Shown here one piece after another: positions 22,477 through 29,941 of a stretch of DNA of 32,934 nucleotides. The notes beneath the pieces were generated by a model. It was not told the DNA's origin. It saw only the letters and a list, made by a program, of their open reading frames with translations, and did not search any database. Each line of letters starts with the position of its first letter. Positions within the stretch are counted from its first letter, which is position 1. This DNA comes from Pseudomonadota bacterium (GTDB lineage Bacteria > Pseudomonadota > Gammaproteobacteria > Burkholderiales > Burkholderiaceae_C), in the NCBI GenBank assembly GCA_029779845.1, contig JAKOZT010000038.1:1-32934 (forward strand). The letters run 5' to 3'. Made by a program: the position numbers and the translations under genes.

Positions 22477-23400
22477 GTGCAGAAACACGTAAATATCGCA
22501 ACATGAGTACAGTACAGCTGTCGTCGTTTGACGGCTGGAGGCGTACTCATGCGGCAGACAGAACTTCACCTGAGCAACGAGGACCGCGCCGCGGTGGACG
22601 AGATTCGAAGCAAGGGACTGCATCACAGTCGCGAGGTCAATCGGGCGCACATGCTCGCGGCGCTGGATCGCGGCGTGCCCGAGGCGCAGGTTCTGGCCGT
22701 CCTGGGCATTGGGCGTACGGCGCTGTGGCGCACGCGCGCCGCGTACCTGCAAGGCGGATTGGAGCTGGCAGTGTTCGACGTCGCCCGGCCGGGGCGACCG
22801 CGGCGGTACGACACGGATGCCGAGGCGAAGGTGACGGCACTGGCTTGCAGCGCGCCGCCGCAAGGACGCAAGCGCTGGACCGTAGTCGAGCTCGAACGTG
22901 CGGCTCGTCGCGAGCCGGGCTTGGAGGGATTGAGCCGCGAGACCGTGCGCCGCATGCTTAAAAAAACTGCCTCAAGCCTTGGCGATTCCTGATGTGGTGC
23001 GTTGGCGAGTTCACGCTGCAGTACCGCGCGCGGATGTACGAGTTGCTGGACCTGTACGCCCGACCGTTCGATCCGCGCGAGCCGGTTGTCTGCATCGACG
23101 AGAAGAGCCTTCAGCTTCTCGGACACAGCCGAGCTGCGCTGCCGATGACCCCAGGCGTGCCGGCCAAGATCGACTACGAGTACGTCCGCGGCGGCACGGT
23201 CAACCTGTTCGTTGCCGTGCAGCCGCAGGCTGGGCATCGCGAGGTCAGCGTCACGCGCCAGCGCGGCAAGGCCGATTCCGTTGCCTTCGTCAGCTCGCTG
23301 CTGACGGGCACATACGCCGCGGCGCGGCGAGTTCACTTCGTACTGGACAACCTGAACATCCACTTCAGGAAGTGCTTCGAGGACGTTCTGGGTTGTCGTG
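22477..23400 (+). mobile_element. Truncated IS630-family insertion sequence
   Basis: Left end lies directly after a TA at 22475-22476 inside the IS30 transposase gene, in keeping with the TA target of IS630/Tc1 elements. The right part is cut off where the next IS3-family element begins (about 23400). Confidence 0.75.
22549..23395 (+). pseudogene. IS630-family transposase, frameshifted and 3'-truncated
   Basis: The N-terminal HTH part (RQTELHLSNEDRAAV...) and the catalytic part (MWCVGEFTLQYRARM) are in two frames that meet at a run of seven A (22960-22966). A -1 shift there restores the family sequence KKNCLKPWRFLMWC. Some IS630 elements use such slippage for expression, so this shift need not be a lesion. 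Catalytic Asps are in CIDEKSLQLL and FVLDNLNIH. The gene stops at FEDVLG, before the final Glu, because of the adjacent IS3 element, so it is dead in any case. Confidence 0.87.
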
Positions 23401-23445
23401 CCGTAAACTCCCCCACCAAGTAGACAGTCTGAAAATGGAGACTTC
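23401..23445 (+). repeat. Left inverted repeat of the IS3-family element
   Basis: Imperfect match to the reverse complement of 24558-24602; outermost 25 bases differ at three or four positions. Confidence 0.85.
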
Positions 23446-23465
23446 CGCATCTTCGAGGAAGAGCG

Positions 23466-23732
23466 ATGAGGAAGTCCCGATTCACGGAGACCCAGATCCT
23501 GGCGATCTTGGGTGAGGGCGAGGCCGTGTTGCCGGTGGCCGAGGTCTGCCGCAAGCACGGCATCAGCACGGCGAGCTACTACCAGTGGAAGAGCAAGTAC
23601 GCCGGCATGTCGGCCAACGAGTTGAAGAAGGTCAAGGAGCTCGAGGCGGAGAACTCGCGGCTCAAGCGCATGTACGCCGAGCTGGCGCTGGGGAACGCAG
23701 CGATCAAGGACGTGCTCTCGCGAAAATTGTGA
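23466..23732 (+). CDS. IS3-family transposase OrfA
   Basis: An 88-aa HTH protein (RKSRFTETQILAILGEGEA, CRKHGISTASYYQWKSKYAG) with a coiled-coil tail (ELEAENSRLKRMYAELALG). A GAGGAAGAG ribosome site precedes the ATG. It ends in CGAAAATTGTGA; slipping back one base there joins it to orfB, the normal way OrfAB is made in this family. Different subgroup from the element at 21 kb: sequences agree only in the family pattern. Confidence 0.93.
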   Translation: MRKSRFTETQILAILGEGEAVLPVAEVCRKHGISTASYYQWKSKYAGMSANELKKVKELEAENSRLKRMYAELALGNAAIKDVLSRKL

Positions 23733-24587
23733 CGCCGATCGCCAGGCGAGCGGCGGTGCAGGTCATGGTCGACGACCATCACCTGTCGCGCGCGCGAGCC
23801 TGCAGGGCCGTGGGGCTACCGCGGTCGGCGTTGTACAAGCCCACGAATAACCAGGCGGCGGTCGACGCGCCGGTGATCCAGGCCCTCAATGAGGTCGTCG
23901 AGAAGCGCCCGCGCTGGGGCTTCTGGAAGTGCTTCGAGCGGCTGCGCTCGGACGGTCACGGATGGAACCACAAGCGGGTCTACCGTGTGTACTGCGGCAT
24001 GCGACTGAACCTCAAAACGCAAGGCCAGGCGGCGACTGATCACGCGCGAGCGCCAGCCTCTGCTGGCCAGCCAGGAGTGGAACCGGGTGTGGGCGCTGGA
24101 CTTCATGCGCGACACGCTGTACGACGGCCGCCCGTTCCGCACGCTCAACGTGATCGACGAGGGCAACCGCGAAGCGCTGCGCATCGAGTGCGGTACCTCG
24201 ATCCCTTCGGCGCGTGTGGTCCGGGTGATGAACCAACTGATCGAGGTCTACGGCAAGCCTGAAGCGGTCAGGCTGGACAACGGGCCCGAACTCACCGCCG
24301 ACGCCTTCGTCGATTGGGCCAAGGAACAGGGTGTCCGCCTGATGTTCATCCAGCCCGGCAAGCCGAACCAGAACGCCTTCGTCGAACGCTTCAACCGCAG
24401 CTTCCGCGAGGAGGGCCTGAATGCCTGGCTGTTCAACGCCGTCAGCGAAGTACAGAGCGCTGCCGACGACTGGCTGACCGACTACAACGAGTTCCGTCCG
24501 CACGAGTCCCTGGGCAACGTGCCGCCGGCAGTGTTCAAGCCCAGGGTGTTCAACCAGGAAGTCTCTACTTCTGACTTGTCTACTTGA
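23729..24587 (+). pseudogene. IS3-family transposase OrfB with a one-base frameshift
   Basis: Starts in the -1 frame from orfA (GTG at 23729, VTPIARRAAVQVM). An extra A in the AAAA run at 24014-24017 shifts the frame after MRLNLK; removing one A gives LKRKARRRLITRERQ and joins the two parts. The downstream part is intact: first Asp in VWALDFMRDTLYDG, second in RLDNGPEL, Glu in NAFVERFNRSFREE, and a full C-terminus. The element may have died by this one base, or it may be a sequencing error in a homopolymer. Confidence 0.88.
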
Positions 24588-24602
24588 CGGGGGAGCTTAC
24601 GG
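24558..24602 (-). repeat. Right inverted repeat of the IS3-family element
   Basis: Pairs with 23401-23445. Abuts the loop of an attC site at 24603. Confidence 0.85.
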
Positions 24603-24669
24603 ATGGACCACTCCGGGAAGCGGGCCAAGTGCCATGCCGGTGCTTGTCGACTCCAGCGAAGGGTTAGGC
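24603..24669 (-). repeat. attC half-site, cut by IS3-family insertion
   Basis: Right half of a second-subfamily attC: from the loop (ATGGACCACTCCGGGAAG) through GCGGGCCAAGTGCCATGCC to core GTTAGGC (24663-24669). The other half is missing; the IS terminus takes its place. Confidence 0.93.
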
Positions 24670-25263
24670 CGCGCCGTCGCCACCGCCACCGTGCGGCGGC
24701 TTCTTCGGCCGAGGGCCGAACTCGTTGTCCGTAGCGCTGTACATAGGCACGGCGGGGGCTCGATGCGGCTGTGGCGGGGGAATGTTGATCACGAGGGAGC
24801 TGGCGATTCGGTCGGTCAGACTTCGCCCCAGCGGGTCAGACTCGGAAAGGTGTAGCTCCGCGAGCCACCAAAGAATACTGGGCAATGTCGCAAGGTACTG
24901 AGCGTCAGGCAGTGGACGCAACACGGCGGTCAGGAGTTCGCGCTCGGAGAGTAGTGCAAAGGGCAGAGTGCTGACCAGCGCGCGAACAACAGCTTGGCCG
25001 GCAGTTAGGCGGGAGCCAGCAGCGCTGATGACGCAGATGCCGCGCAGTGACTTGCCAAACGACACGCCGTCATTCCAGCGCAAGAACAGCAAGTGGTAGG
25101 CGAAGAAGAGAAGAGCAAAGGTGAGGGCATCGTCGATCGAGCGATTTAACCCCTCTGCGGCATACGCTACAAACCAGTAGGCGAGGCCGACCATGACAAC
25201 GTCGAAGCCGAAAGCTACGAGCCGATTGCTCTTGTTGGCGATGTCTGGGCGTGCAGAGGACAT
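24664..25263 (-). CDS. RDD family membrane protein (cassette 14, last)
   Basis: A 199-aa inner-membrane protein with RDD-domain features: R14 and D21 in the first helix region, SFGKSLRGICVI (69-80) and DRIASSLVI (151-159), and a Pro/Gly-rich cytoplasmic tail. RDD proteins are small transporters or envelope factors of mixed roles. The ATG lies only 6 bases after the neighbouring attC core; AGGCGG, partly from the core itself, is the only ribosome-site candidate. The stop TAA lies in the core of the half attC at 24663-24669. Confidence 0.88.
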   Translation of the reverse strand: MSSARPDIANKSNRLVAFGFDVVMVGLAYWFVAYAAEGLNRSIDDALTFALLFFAYHLLFLRWNDGVSFGKSLRGICVISAAGSRLTAGQAVVRALVSTLPFALLSERELLTAVLRPLPDAQYLATLPSILWWLAELHLSESDPLGRSLTDRIASSLVINIPPPQPHRAPAVPMYSATDNEFGPRPKKPPHGGGGDGAA

Positions 25264-25269
25264 TGCGCC

Positions 25270-25396
25270 GCCTAACGTTTGAGCTGAGGGGCGGACGCCG
25301 GCGAGACGGCTTGGCCGCGAGGCGGATGATAGACAGCGAGAGCCTCGCGGCCAAGCTGGCTTGCCGGTGGCCGTCCCCTCCAGCGAAGGGTTAAGC
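25270..25396 (-). repeat. attC site, first subfamily (127 bp)
   Basis: Core GCCTAAC at 25270-25276 and variant core GTTAAGC at 25390-25396. Inner arms GGCTTGGCCGCGAGGC / GCCTCGCGGCCAAGC around loop GGATGATAGACAGCGAG. Confidence 0.95.
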
Positions 25397-25777
25397 AGCG
25401 GGTTTTTCTCGTGGCATACAGCGGAGGTACGAGACAGGAGCATTGAGTATCTTGAGCCAAAGCCACAAGCCTGCGCAGAGCAGCAGCCTGGTTTTGCTTG
25501 GGCGAGAGCACCACCAAAGCGGATTGTTTTGGCGGTGACATGACACCGCAGCTACCGAAGCTGCAAAGCCAAGACCGCAACCGTGGCCGACGCTCTGACC
25601 TCGCAAAGCTCGCGGTGCCCGAACAGCCAAAACGCAAGACAATGAACCTGAGCGGTGACTCTCTTGATGCGAGAACAGCGACCGCTGCTCGACTTGATGC
25701 TCTGCTCCAACGCCCTGCGCGGTGATGACGTTTTGGTATTCAGCAGCGCGGCGAGCACCAAACCGACTCCGCCCGCT
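25397..25777 (-). pseudogene. Cassette 13: decayed copy of cassette 9, no convincing gene
   Basis: This 381-base cassette is about 80 percent identical to 27525-27906. The frame that is open across the whole of that copy (LNTKTSS.RRAL.QSIKS...) is closed here by TAG at 25552-25554, and a one-base indel nearby moves the remaining similarity (ALVVLSPKQNQAAALRR) to another frame. Another frame of 83 codons ends at TAA in the attC core. Neither looks selected. The cassette may never have been coding, or may be a dead copy. Confidence 0.45.
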
Positions 25778-25903
25778 GCCTAACGTTTGAGCTGAGCCGC
25801 AAGCGCCGGTGTGGTGCTTGGCCCGCTGGACGGATGATGAACCACACCGGGAAGCGGGCCAAGTGCCATGCCGGTGCTTGTCGGCTCCAGCGAAGGGTTA
25901 GGC
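25778..25903 (-). repeat. attC site, second subfamily (126 bp)
   Basis: Cores GCCTAAC (25778-25784) and GTTAGGC (25897-25903). Inner arms TTGGCCCGCTGG / GCGGGCCAAG around loop GGATGATGAACCAC. Confidence 0.95.
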
Positions 25904-26266
25904 CTCCGGCTTGTGGCAGACAGCTTCAATGTTGTGCCCGTCAGGCCCAATGACGAAGGCGCCGTAGTAGTTGGGGTGATAGTGCGGACGCAGACCAGGT
26001 GCGCCGTTGTCTTTGCCCCCGGCAGCGAGCGCTGCCTTGTGAAAGGCGTCGACCTCCGCTCGGCTCGCCGCGACAAAAGCGATGTGCAGGTGAGCAGGGC
26101 GCTCCTGTGTTTGCGAGAGCCACAGAGAAGGCTTGTTGTTCTGGCCGATACCGACACCGTACGGCCCCTCCATCACCAAGGTGACCTTCAGCGGCGCAAG
26201 TGCCTGGAGGAAGAACGCCTTGCTTTCCGACAGATTGGAGACACCGATTCCGACATGATCGAACAT
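25898..26266 (-). CDS. VOC (glyoxalase-like) protein, copy 1 (cassette 12)
   Basis: A 122-aa vicinal-oxygen-chelate protein: DHVGIGVSNLSESKAFF at the start, AHLHIAFVAASRAEVDAFHKAAL in the second module and GPDGHNIEAVCH at the end. Candidate metal ligands H4, H61 and E114. The start is supported by GGAG six bases upstream (CTGGAGCAGCC); the long in-frame upstream extension is translated attC. The stop TAA lies in the attC core at 25898-25900. It differs from the copy at 26982-27350 at only 8 residues and shares the same attC subfamily, so the whole cassette was duplicated. Confidence 0.92.
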   Translation of the reverse strand: MFDHVGIGVSNLSESKAFFLQALAPLKVTLVMEGPYGVGIGQNNKPSLWLSQTQERPAHLHIAFVAASRAEVDAFHKAALAAGGKDNGAPGLRPHYHPNYYGAFVIGPDGHNIEAVCHKPEA

Positions 26267-26313
26267 GGCTGCTCCAGAGAGGTTGCGAAGACCGCGATTG
26301 TTGCCCTTGGGAG

Positions 26314-26440
26314 GCCTAACGTTTGAGCTGAGGGGCGGACGCCGGTGAGACGGCTTGGCCGCGAGGAGCATGATAGACAGCGAGCGTCTCGCGGCCAAGG
26401 CGGCTTGCCGGTGGCCGTCCTCTCCAGCGAAGGGTTAGGC
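26314..26440 (-). repeat. attC site, first subfamily (127 bp)
   Basis: Cores GCCTAAC (26314-26320) and GTTAGGC (26434-26440). Loop reads GGAGCATGATAGACAGCGAG, slightly different from its relatives. Confidence 0.95.
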
Positions 26441-26550
26441 CTCACTCTGCGTTGACTTCTTGGTCTCGACTGAAATGAAGCACGAGGCTGGCGCCTCTGT
26501 TGCTAACCTCATGGAGAGGTGAGCCAAGCTCTGCCCGTAGGAAGAGCTGT

Positions 26551-26844
26551 TTACGGCTGGCCTGTTGTCGGGACAAGCTCTGCCCAGACCTCTGTGCCTA
26601 CAGGAACCGAAGCGGCGACGATGTTCGGTAGGTGGCAGAGAAATGCCAATTCCGCCGGAGGCGGGTTAACGCGCGGAATGTCAAGATGGATCGTGACACC
26701 GACCGTTGAACCATCGGGGCGGCGAAGTTCAGCAGTACGAGGCAAAAGCTTGTGATCGAGTGCCTTGACTGGAATGGGTGGCAGCAGAAGGGCGCCTCGT
26801 TTGGCGACGCCAATGGCTTCGGCCACTGTGAGCAGATGCTCCAT
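26551..26844 (-). CDS. Hypothetical protein (cassette 11)
   Basis: A 97-aa soluble protein without a signal peptide or membrane helix. It starts MEHLLTVAEAIGVAKRG and has a Pro-rich, beta-looking middle (DGSTVGVTIHLDIPRVNPPPAEL). I recognise no family. The ATG is 17 bases after the neighbouring attC core without a clear ribosome site. Unlike most cassettes here, the stop lies 110 bases before its own attC; the DNA between (26441-26550) shows nothing that I can identify. Confidence 0.65.
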   Translation of the reverse strand: MEHLLTVAEAIGVAKRGALLLPPIPVKALDHKLLPRTAELRRPDGSTVGVTIHLDIPRVNPPPAELAFLCHLPNIVAASVPVGTEVWAELVPTTGQP

Positions 26845-26861
26845 GCGGTGTGTGCTGTGAG

Positions 26862-26987
26862 GCCTAACGTTTGAGCTGAGCCGCGGGCGCCGGAATGGTG
26901 CTTGGCCGGCCGGATGGATGATGTACCACTCCAGGAGGCGGGCCAAGTGCCATGCCGGTGCACGTCGGCTCCAGCGAAGGGTTAGGC
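26862..26987 (-). repeat. attC site, second subfamily (126 bp)
   Basis: Cores GCCTAAC (26862-26868) and GTTAGGC (26981-26987). Confidence 0.95.
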
Positions 26988-27350
26988 CTCCGGCTTGTGG
27001 CAGACAGCTTCGATGTTGTGGCCGTCGGGCCCGGTGACGAAAGCGCCGTAGTAGTTGGCATGGTAGTGCGGACGCAGGCCAGGTGCTCCGTTGTCTTTGC
27101 CCCCGGCAGCGAGTGCCGCCTTGTAAAAAGCGTCGACCTCCGCTCGGCTCGCTGCGACAAAAGCGATGTGAAGGTGAGCGGGGTGCTCCTGGGTTTGCGA
27201 GAGCCACAAGGAAGGCTTGTTGTGCTGACCAATGCCAACACCGTAGGGCCCTTCCATCAGCAACGTGGCCTTCAACGGCGCAAGCGCTTGGAGGAAGAAC
27301 GCCTTGCTCTCCAACAGATTGGAGACACCGATACCAACGTGATCGAACAT
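26982..27350 (-). CDS. VOC (glyoxalase-like) protein, copy 2 (cassette 10)
   Basis: A 122-aa protein about 93 percent identical to the one at 25898-26266, with the same ligand candidates (H4, H61, E114), the same GGAGCAGCC ribosome site and the same stop TAA in the attC core. The eight differences (for example S13L, N43H, R56H, H76Y, P98A, I106T) spare the metal-site residues, which suggests both copies still fold and work. Substrate unknown. Confidence 0.92.
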   Translation of the reverse strand: MFDHVGIGVSNLLESKAFFLQALAPLKATLLMEGPYGVGIGQHNKPSLWLSQTQEHPAHLHIAFVAASRAEVDAFYKAALAAGGKDNGAPGLRPHYHANYYGAFVTGPDGHNIEAVCHKPEA

Positions 27351-27397
27351 GGCTGCTCCAAGTTGGGCGAGGATGCTCTCATTGTTTGCCTTGGGAG

Positions 27398-27524
27398 GCC
27401 TAACGTTTGAGCTGAGGGGCGGACGCCGGCGAGACGGCTTGGCCGCGAGGCGGATGATAGACAGCGAGAGCCTCGCGGCCAAGCTGGCTTGCCGGTGGCC
27501 GTCCTCTCGAGCGAAGGGTTAGGC
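27398..27524 (-). repeat. attC site, first subfamily (127 bp)
   Basis: Cores GCCTAAC (27398-27404) and GTTAGGC (27518-27524). Confidence 0.95.
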
Positions 27525-27890
27525 AGCGGGTTTGCTCGTGGCAAACAGCCGCGGCGCGAGACAGGAGCATTGAGCAGCCTGAGCTGAGGCCACAGACCTG
27601 CGAAGAGCCGCAGCCTGGTTTTGCTTGGACGAGAGCACCACCAAAGCGGATGGGTTTGGCGATGCACATGGCGTAACCGCTACCGAGGCCGCCAAGCCAG
27701 GAAAGCGACCGTGGCTGATGCGCCGAACGCCGCCAACGCCTGCGGTGCCCAGCTGCCGAAGCGCAAGACGAAGAACCTGAGCGGTGACTCTCTTGATGCG
27801 AGAACAGCGATCGCTGCCCGACTTGATGCTCTGCGCCAACGCCCTGCGCAGTGATGACGTTTTGGTATTCAGCAGCGTGGCGAGCACCAA
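27519..27890 (-). CDS. Doubtful hypothetical protein (cassette 9)
   Basis: A 123-codon frame, with GTG or TTG start, covers the whole cassette and ends at TAA in the attC core, the layout of other genes here. The product is basic and Ser/Ala-rich (LNTKTSSLRRALAQSIKS ... SKQNQAAALRRSVASAQ), with no family that I know. Against it: no ribosome site, and most differences from the paralogous cassette at 25397-25777 change amino acids or break the frame. The cassette may be non-coding or carry a gene in another form. Confidence 0.3.
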   Translation of the reverse strand: MVLATLLNTKTSSLRRALAQSIKSGSDRCSRIKRVTAQVLRLALRQLGTAGVGGVRRISHGRFPGLAASVAVTPCASPNPSALVVLSSKQNQAAALRRSVASAQAAQCSCLAPRLFATSKPAA

Positions 27891-27906
27891 ACCGGTTCTG
27901 CCTGCT

Positions 27907-28032
27907 GCCTAACGTTTGAGCTGAGCCGCGGGCGCCGGCGTGGCGCTTGGCCCGCCGGACGGATGATGTACCACACCGGGAGGCGGGCCAAGTGCCATGC
28001 CGGTGCACGTCGGCTCCAGCGAAGGGTTAGCC
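27907..28032 (-). repeat. attC site, second subfamily (126 bp)
   Basis: Core GCCTAAC (27907-27913) and variant core GTTAGCC (28026-28032). Confidence 0.95.
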
Positions 28033-28515
28033 CGCACGGTGGTTCTGCGACTGGCGCCTTTGAACCAGAGCCCAGCCCATGACTGCGACGACAGCGACAT
28101 TGATGGACAAGACTGCCAGACCCAAGACCGACGGCTTGCGAACGAACTCAACCACCTCCACGGGAACATATACGCCACCACCAAGAGCGGCCAACCACTC
28201 TGCCCATGCTCGCTCCCAGAAGAGGCCGTAGGCTTCGATGAGCCTGAGCGCGGAGTATGTGGCTGCGCCGAGTGCGAGCCAAACGAGGCGAGGCTGCCAA
28301 TGAGAGACGGCATCCAAGAAAATGTGGGGGTACTTGGATGCTGGGTTCAGATGAGAGTACGCGACCAGCCGAGCAGCCAAGTCGTTGAGATCCTTGTGCA
28401 CCAGCGCTGCCAGGCCAGTGGCTGCGAGCAGAACAACAATGCCTTTGGCGGCTTCGACAAAGGCGATCGCACGGATTGCACGACGAGAAGGGTTGGTGGC
28501 AGTTCTGTTGCGCAC
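28027..28515 (-). CDS. DUF2127 family membrane protein (cassette 8)
   Basis: A 162-aa membrane protein with about four helices and the DUF2127 pattern: RAIAFVEAAKGIVVLLAATG at the start, LRLIEAYGLFWERAWAEWLA in the middle, then GGGVYVPVEVVEFVRKPS. Function of the family is unknown. The best start is GTG at 28515, 27 bases after the attC core; it has no clear ribosome site, and longer in-frame sequence is translated attC. The stop TAA falls in the variant core GTTAGCC. Confidence 0.85.
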   Translation of the reverse strand: MRNRTATNPSRRAIRAIAFVEAAKGIVVLLAATGLAALVHKDLNDLAARLVAYSHLNPASKYPHIFLDAVSHWQPRLVWLALGAATYSALRLIEAYGLFWERAWAEWLAALGGGVYVPVEVVEFVRKPSVLGLAVLSINVAVVAVMGWALVQRRQSQNHRAG

Positions 28516-28541
28516 GATAGAGGGCGTCGCTTGGACTTGCG

Positions 28542-28667
28542 GCCTAACGTTTGAGCTGAGCCGCAAGCGCCGGCATGGTGCTTGGCCCGCTGGACGGATG
28601 ATGTACCACTCCGGGAAGCGGGCCAAGTGCCATGCCGGTGCTTGTCGGCTCCAGCGAAGGGTTAGGC
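28542..28667 (-). repeat. attC site, second subfamily (126 bp)
   Basis: Cores GCCTAAC (28542-28548) and GTTAGGC (28661-28667). Confidence 0.95.
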
Positions 28668-28708
28668 TTCATCTTTGGGGTTGCTGCGCACTCTGGGCGG
28701 GCGAGTGC

Positions 28709-29059
28709 TCATTGACGAAGAACCTTCTCGAGCGGCTTACCCTTGGCAAGCTCATCGATCAGTTTGTCTAGGTAGCGAATCTTTCGCATCAGGGGATCCT
28801 GGACTTCCTCGACGCGAACACCGCAGACAACTCCCTTGATCAAGGAACTGTTGGGATGGAGGGCCGGTGCATTGGCGAAGAAGGTCTTGAAGTCGCATTC
28901 GCGCTGTAGCTGCTGCTGCAACTGAGCCTCGCTATAGCCAGTGAGCCACAGGATGGCTTGATCGACCTCCGCCCTGGTTCGCCCTTTCCGCTCGGCTTTC
29001 TGGACATACAGCGGATAGACGCTGGAGAACTTGGTTGAGAAGATGCCGTGCTCGGGCAT
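28709..29059 (-). CDS. DUF2200 family protein (cassette 7)
   Basis: A 116-aa cytoplasmic protein that matches DUF2200 over its full length: [55 protein letters not shown] and the C-terminal [18 protein letters not shown]. Function unknown, but the family is common in cassettes and on chromosomes. GGAG lies seven bases upstream of the ATG. The stop is 41 bases before the attC. Confidence 0.93.
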   Translation of the reverse strand: MPEHGIFSTKFSSVYPLYVQKAERKGRTRAEVDQAILWLTGYSEAQLQQQLQRECDFKTFFANAPALHPNSSLIKGVVCGVRVEEVQDPLMRKIRYLDKLIDELAKGKPLEKVLRQ

Positions 29060-29084
29060 TGGTGCTCCGCGGCGCGTTCGTGAG

Positions 29085-29210
29085 GCCTAACGTTTGAGCT
29101 GAGCCGCAAGCGCCGGCGTGGTGCTTGGCCCGCCGGACGGATGATGAACCACTCCGGGAGGCGGGCCAAGTGCCATGCCGGCGCTTGTCGGCTCCAGCGA
29201 AGGGTTAGGC
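29085..29210 (-). repeat. attC site, second subfamily (126 bp)
   Basis: Cores GCCTAAC (29085-29091) and GTTAGGC (29204-29210). Confidence 0.95.
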
Positions 29211-29723
29211 CGCACTTACGAACCAGCTGCGCCCAGGAAGTGGTTCCAGTGACTCGTAGAGTCCCGCCTCCTTGTACCTGGCGAACGGGTCACGAAACAG
29301 CGGATGCCCTACCTGCCAGAATCCGGAGGGCATTGAGTCACGTAGCAAGCGCGAGTTCTCTTCGCGGGTGATGGTCGCGCGAATGCCGAAATATCTGAGC
29401 AATGACTCAAGCCAAGCGTGCGTGATTATCGGTTCGTCAAGGATCCTGCGGTACAGGACGATGTTGGGTACCACATGCTCGTGTGATAGCTCTTCTTTGC
29501 AAGTTCGGTGGTACGCGGCCTGCGAGCGAAAGTGTCTGCCACGCAGGTGCACAGCAGCCGCCGTCGAGCGAAAGTGCGCCGTAGCGTGCCAGTGCCGTTG
29601 TTCCTGAGGTTCTGTAGCTTGGCGGATGAAGAGAACGACAGGTTCTTTGCAGGCCGGATTCTTCAGCAGTCCTTCGCTGTGAAGGGCCGCAAGTGCTCTT
29701 GAGCAGGTGGTGACGTTTGGCAA
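29205..29723 (-). CDS. Unknown protein with an HNH-like EHVVP motif (cassette 6)
   Basis: A 172-aa soluble, basic protein. The start is TTG at 29723, chosen because AGGAG lies five bases upstream and no ATG is near; the stop TAA is in the attC core. The stretch CKEELSHEHVVPNIVL recalls the first His motif of HNH/ββα-metal nucleases (Cys then EHVVP), followed by DEPIITHAWLESLLRYFGI and a late FWQVGHPLF. That would make it a possible nuclease or a DNA-modifying-system relative, but the resemblance is short and by eye; a second Cys pair typical of many HNH proteins is not seen. Confidence 0.72.
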   Translation of the reverse strand: MPNVTTCSRALAALHSEGLLKNPACKEPVVLFIRQATEPQEQRHWHATAHFRSTAAAVHLRGRHFRSQAAYHRTCKEELSHEHVVPNIVLYRRILDEPIITHAWLESLLRYFGIRATITREENSRLLRDSMPSGFWQVGHPLFRDPFARYKEAGLYESLEPLPGRSWFVSAA

Positions 29724-29738
29724 GGCGACTCCTGTGCG

Positions 29739-29865
29739 GCCTAACGTTTGAGCTGAGGGGAGGACGCCGGTAAGACGGCTTGGCCGCGAGGCGGATGATA
29801 GGCAGCGAGAGCCTCGCGGCCAAGGCGGCTTGCCGGTGGCCGTCCCCTCCAGCGAAGGGTTAGGC
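29739..29865 (-). repeat. attC site, first subfamily (127 bp)
   Basis: Cores GCCTAAC (29739-29745) and GTTAGGC (29859-29865). Arm starts GGGGAGGACGCCGG in place of the usual GGGGCGGACGCCGG. Confidence 0.95.
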
Positions 29866-29941
29866 CGCATTCTTGGTTGGAGCTGCCCTGAAATACTTGA
29901 AAGCCTTGACGCAGGGCAGCGGCCAAGTGCGAAGAGAAGAG

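Larger units (their letters stand above)
23401..24602 (+). mobile_element. IS3-family insertion sequence, about 1.2 kb, ends intact
   Basis: Terminal inverted repeats define it: CCGTAAACTCCCCC at 23401 pairs with the complement of the right end CCGTAAGCTCCCCC ending at 24602, and similarity continues through CAAGTAGACA to GAGACTTCC, about 45 bases. Inside are orfA and a frameshifted orfB. No target duplication is visible, because the left flank (IS630) and right flank (attC loop) are different DNA, so a deletion followed insertion. Confidence 0.9.

Noticed and set aside
23391..24612. Target-site duplication of the last IS3-family element
   Set aside because: The bases next to the two ends (GTTGTCGTG and ATGGACC) do not match, consistent with a later deletion on the left side.
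25868..27410. Plus-strand frames of about 150 codons opposite the two VOC genes
   Set aside because: Both are antisense shadows that copy the paralogy of the real VOC genes and have no family match or ribosome site.
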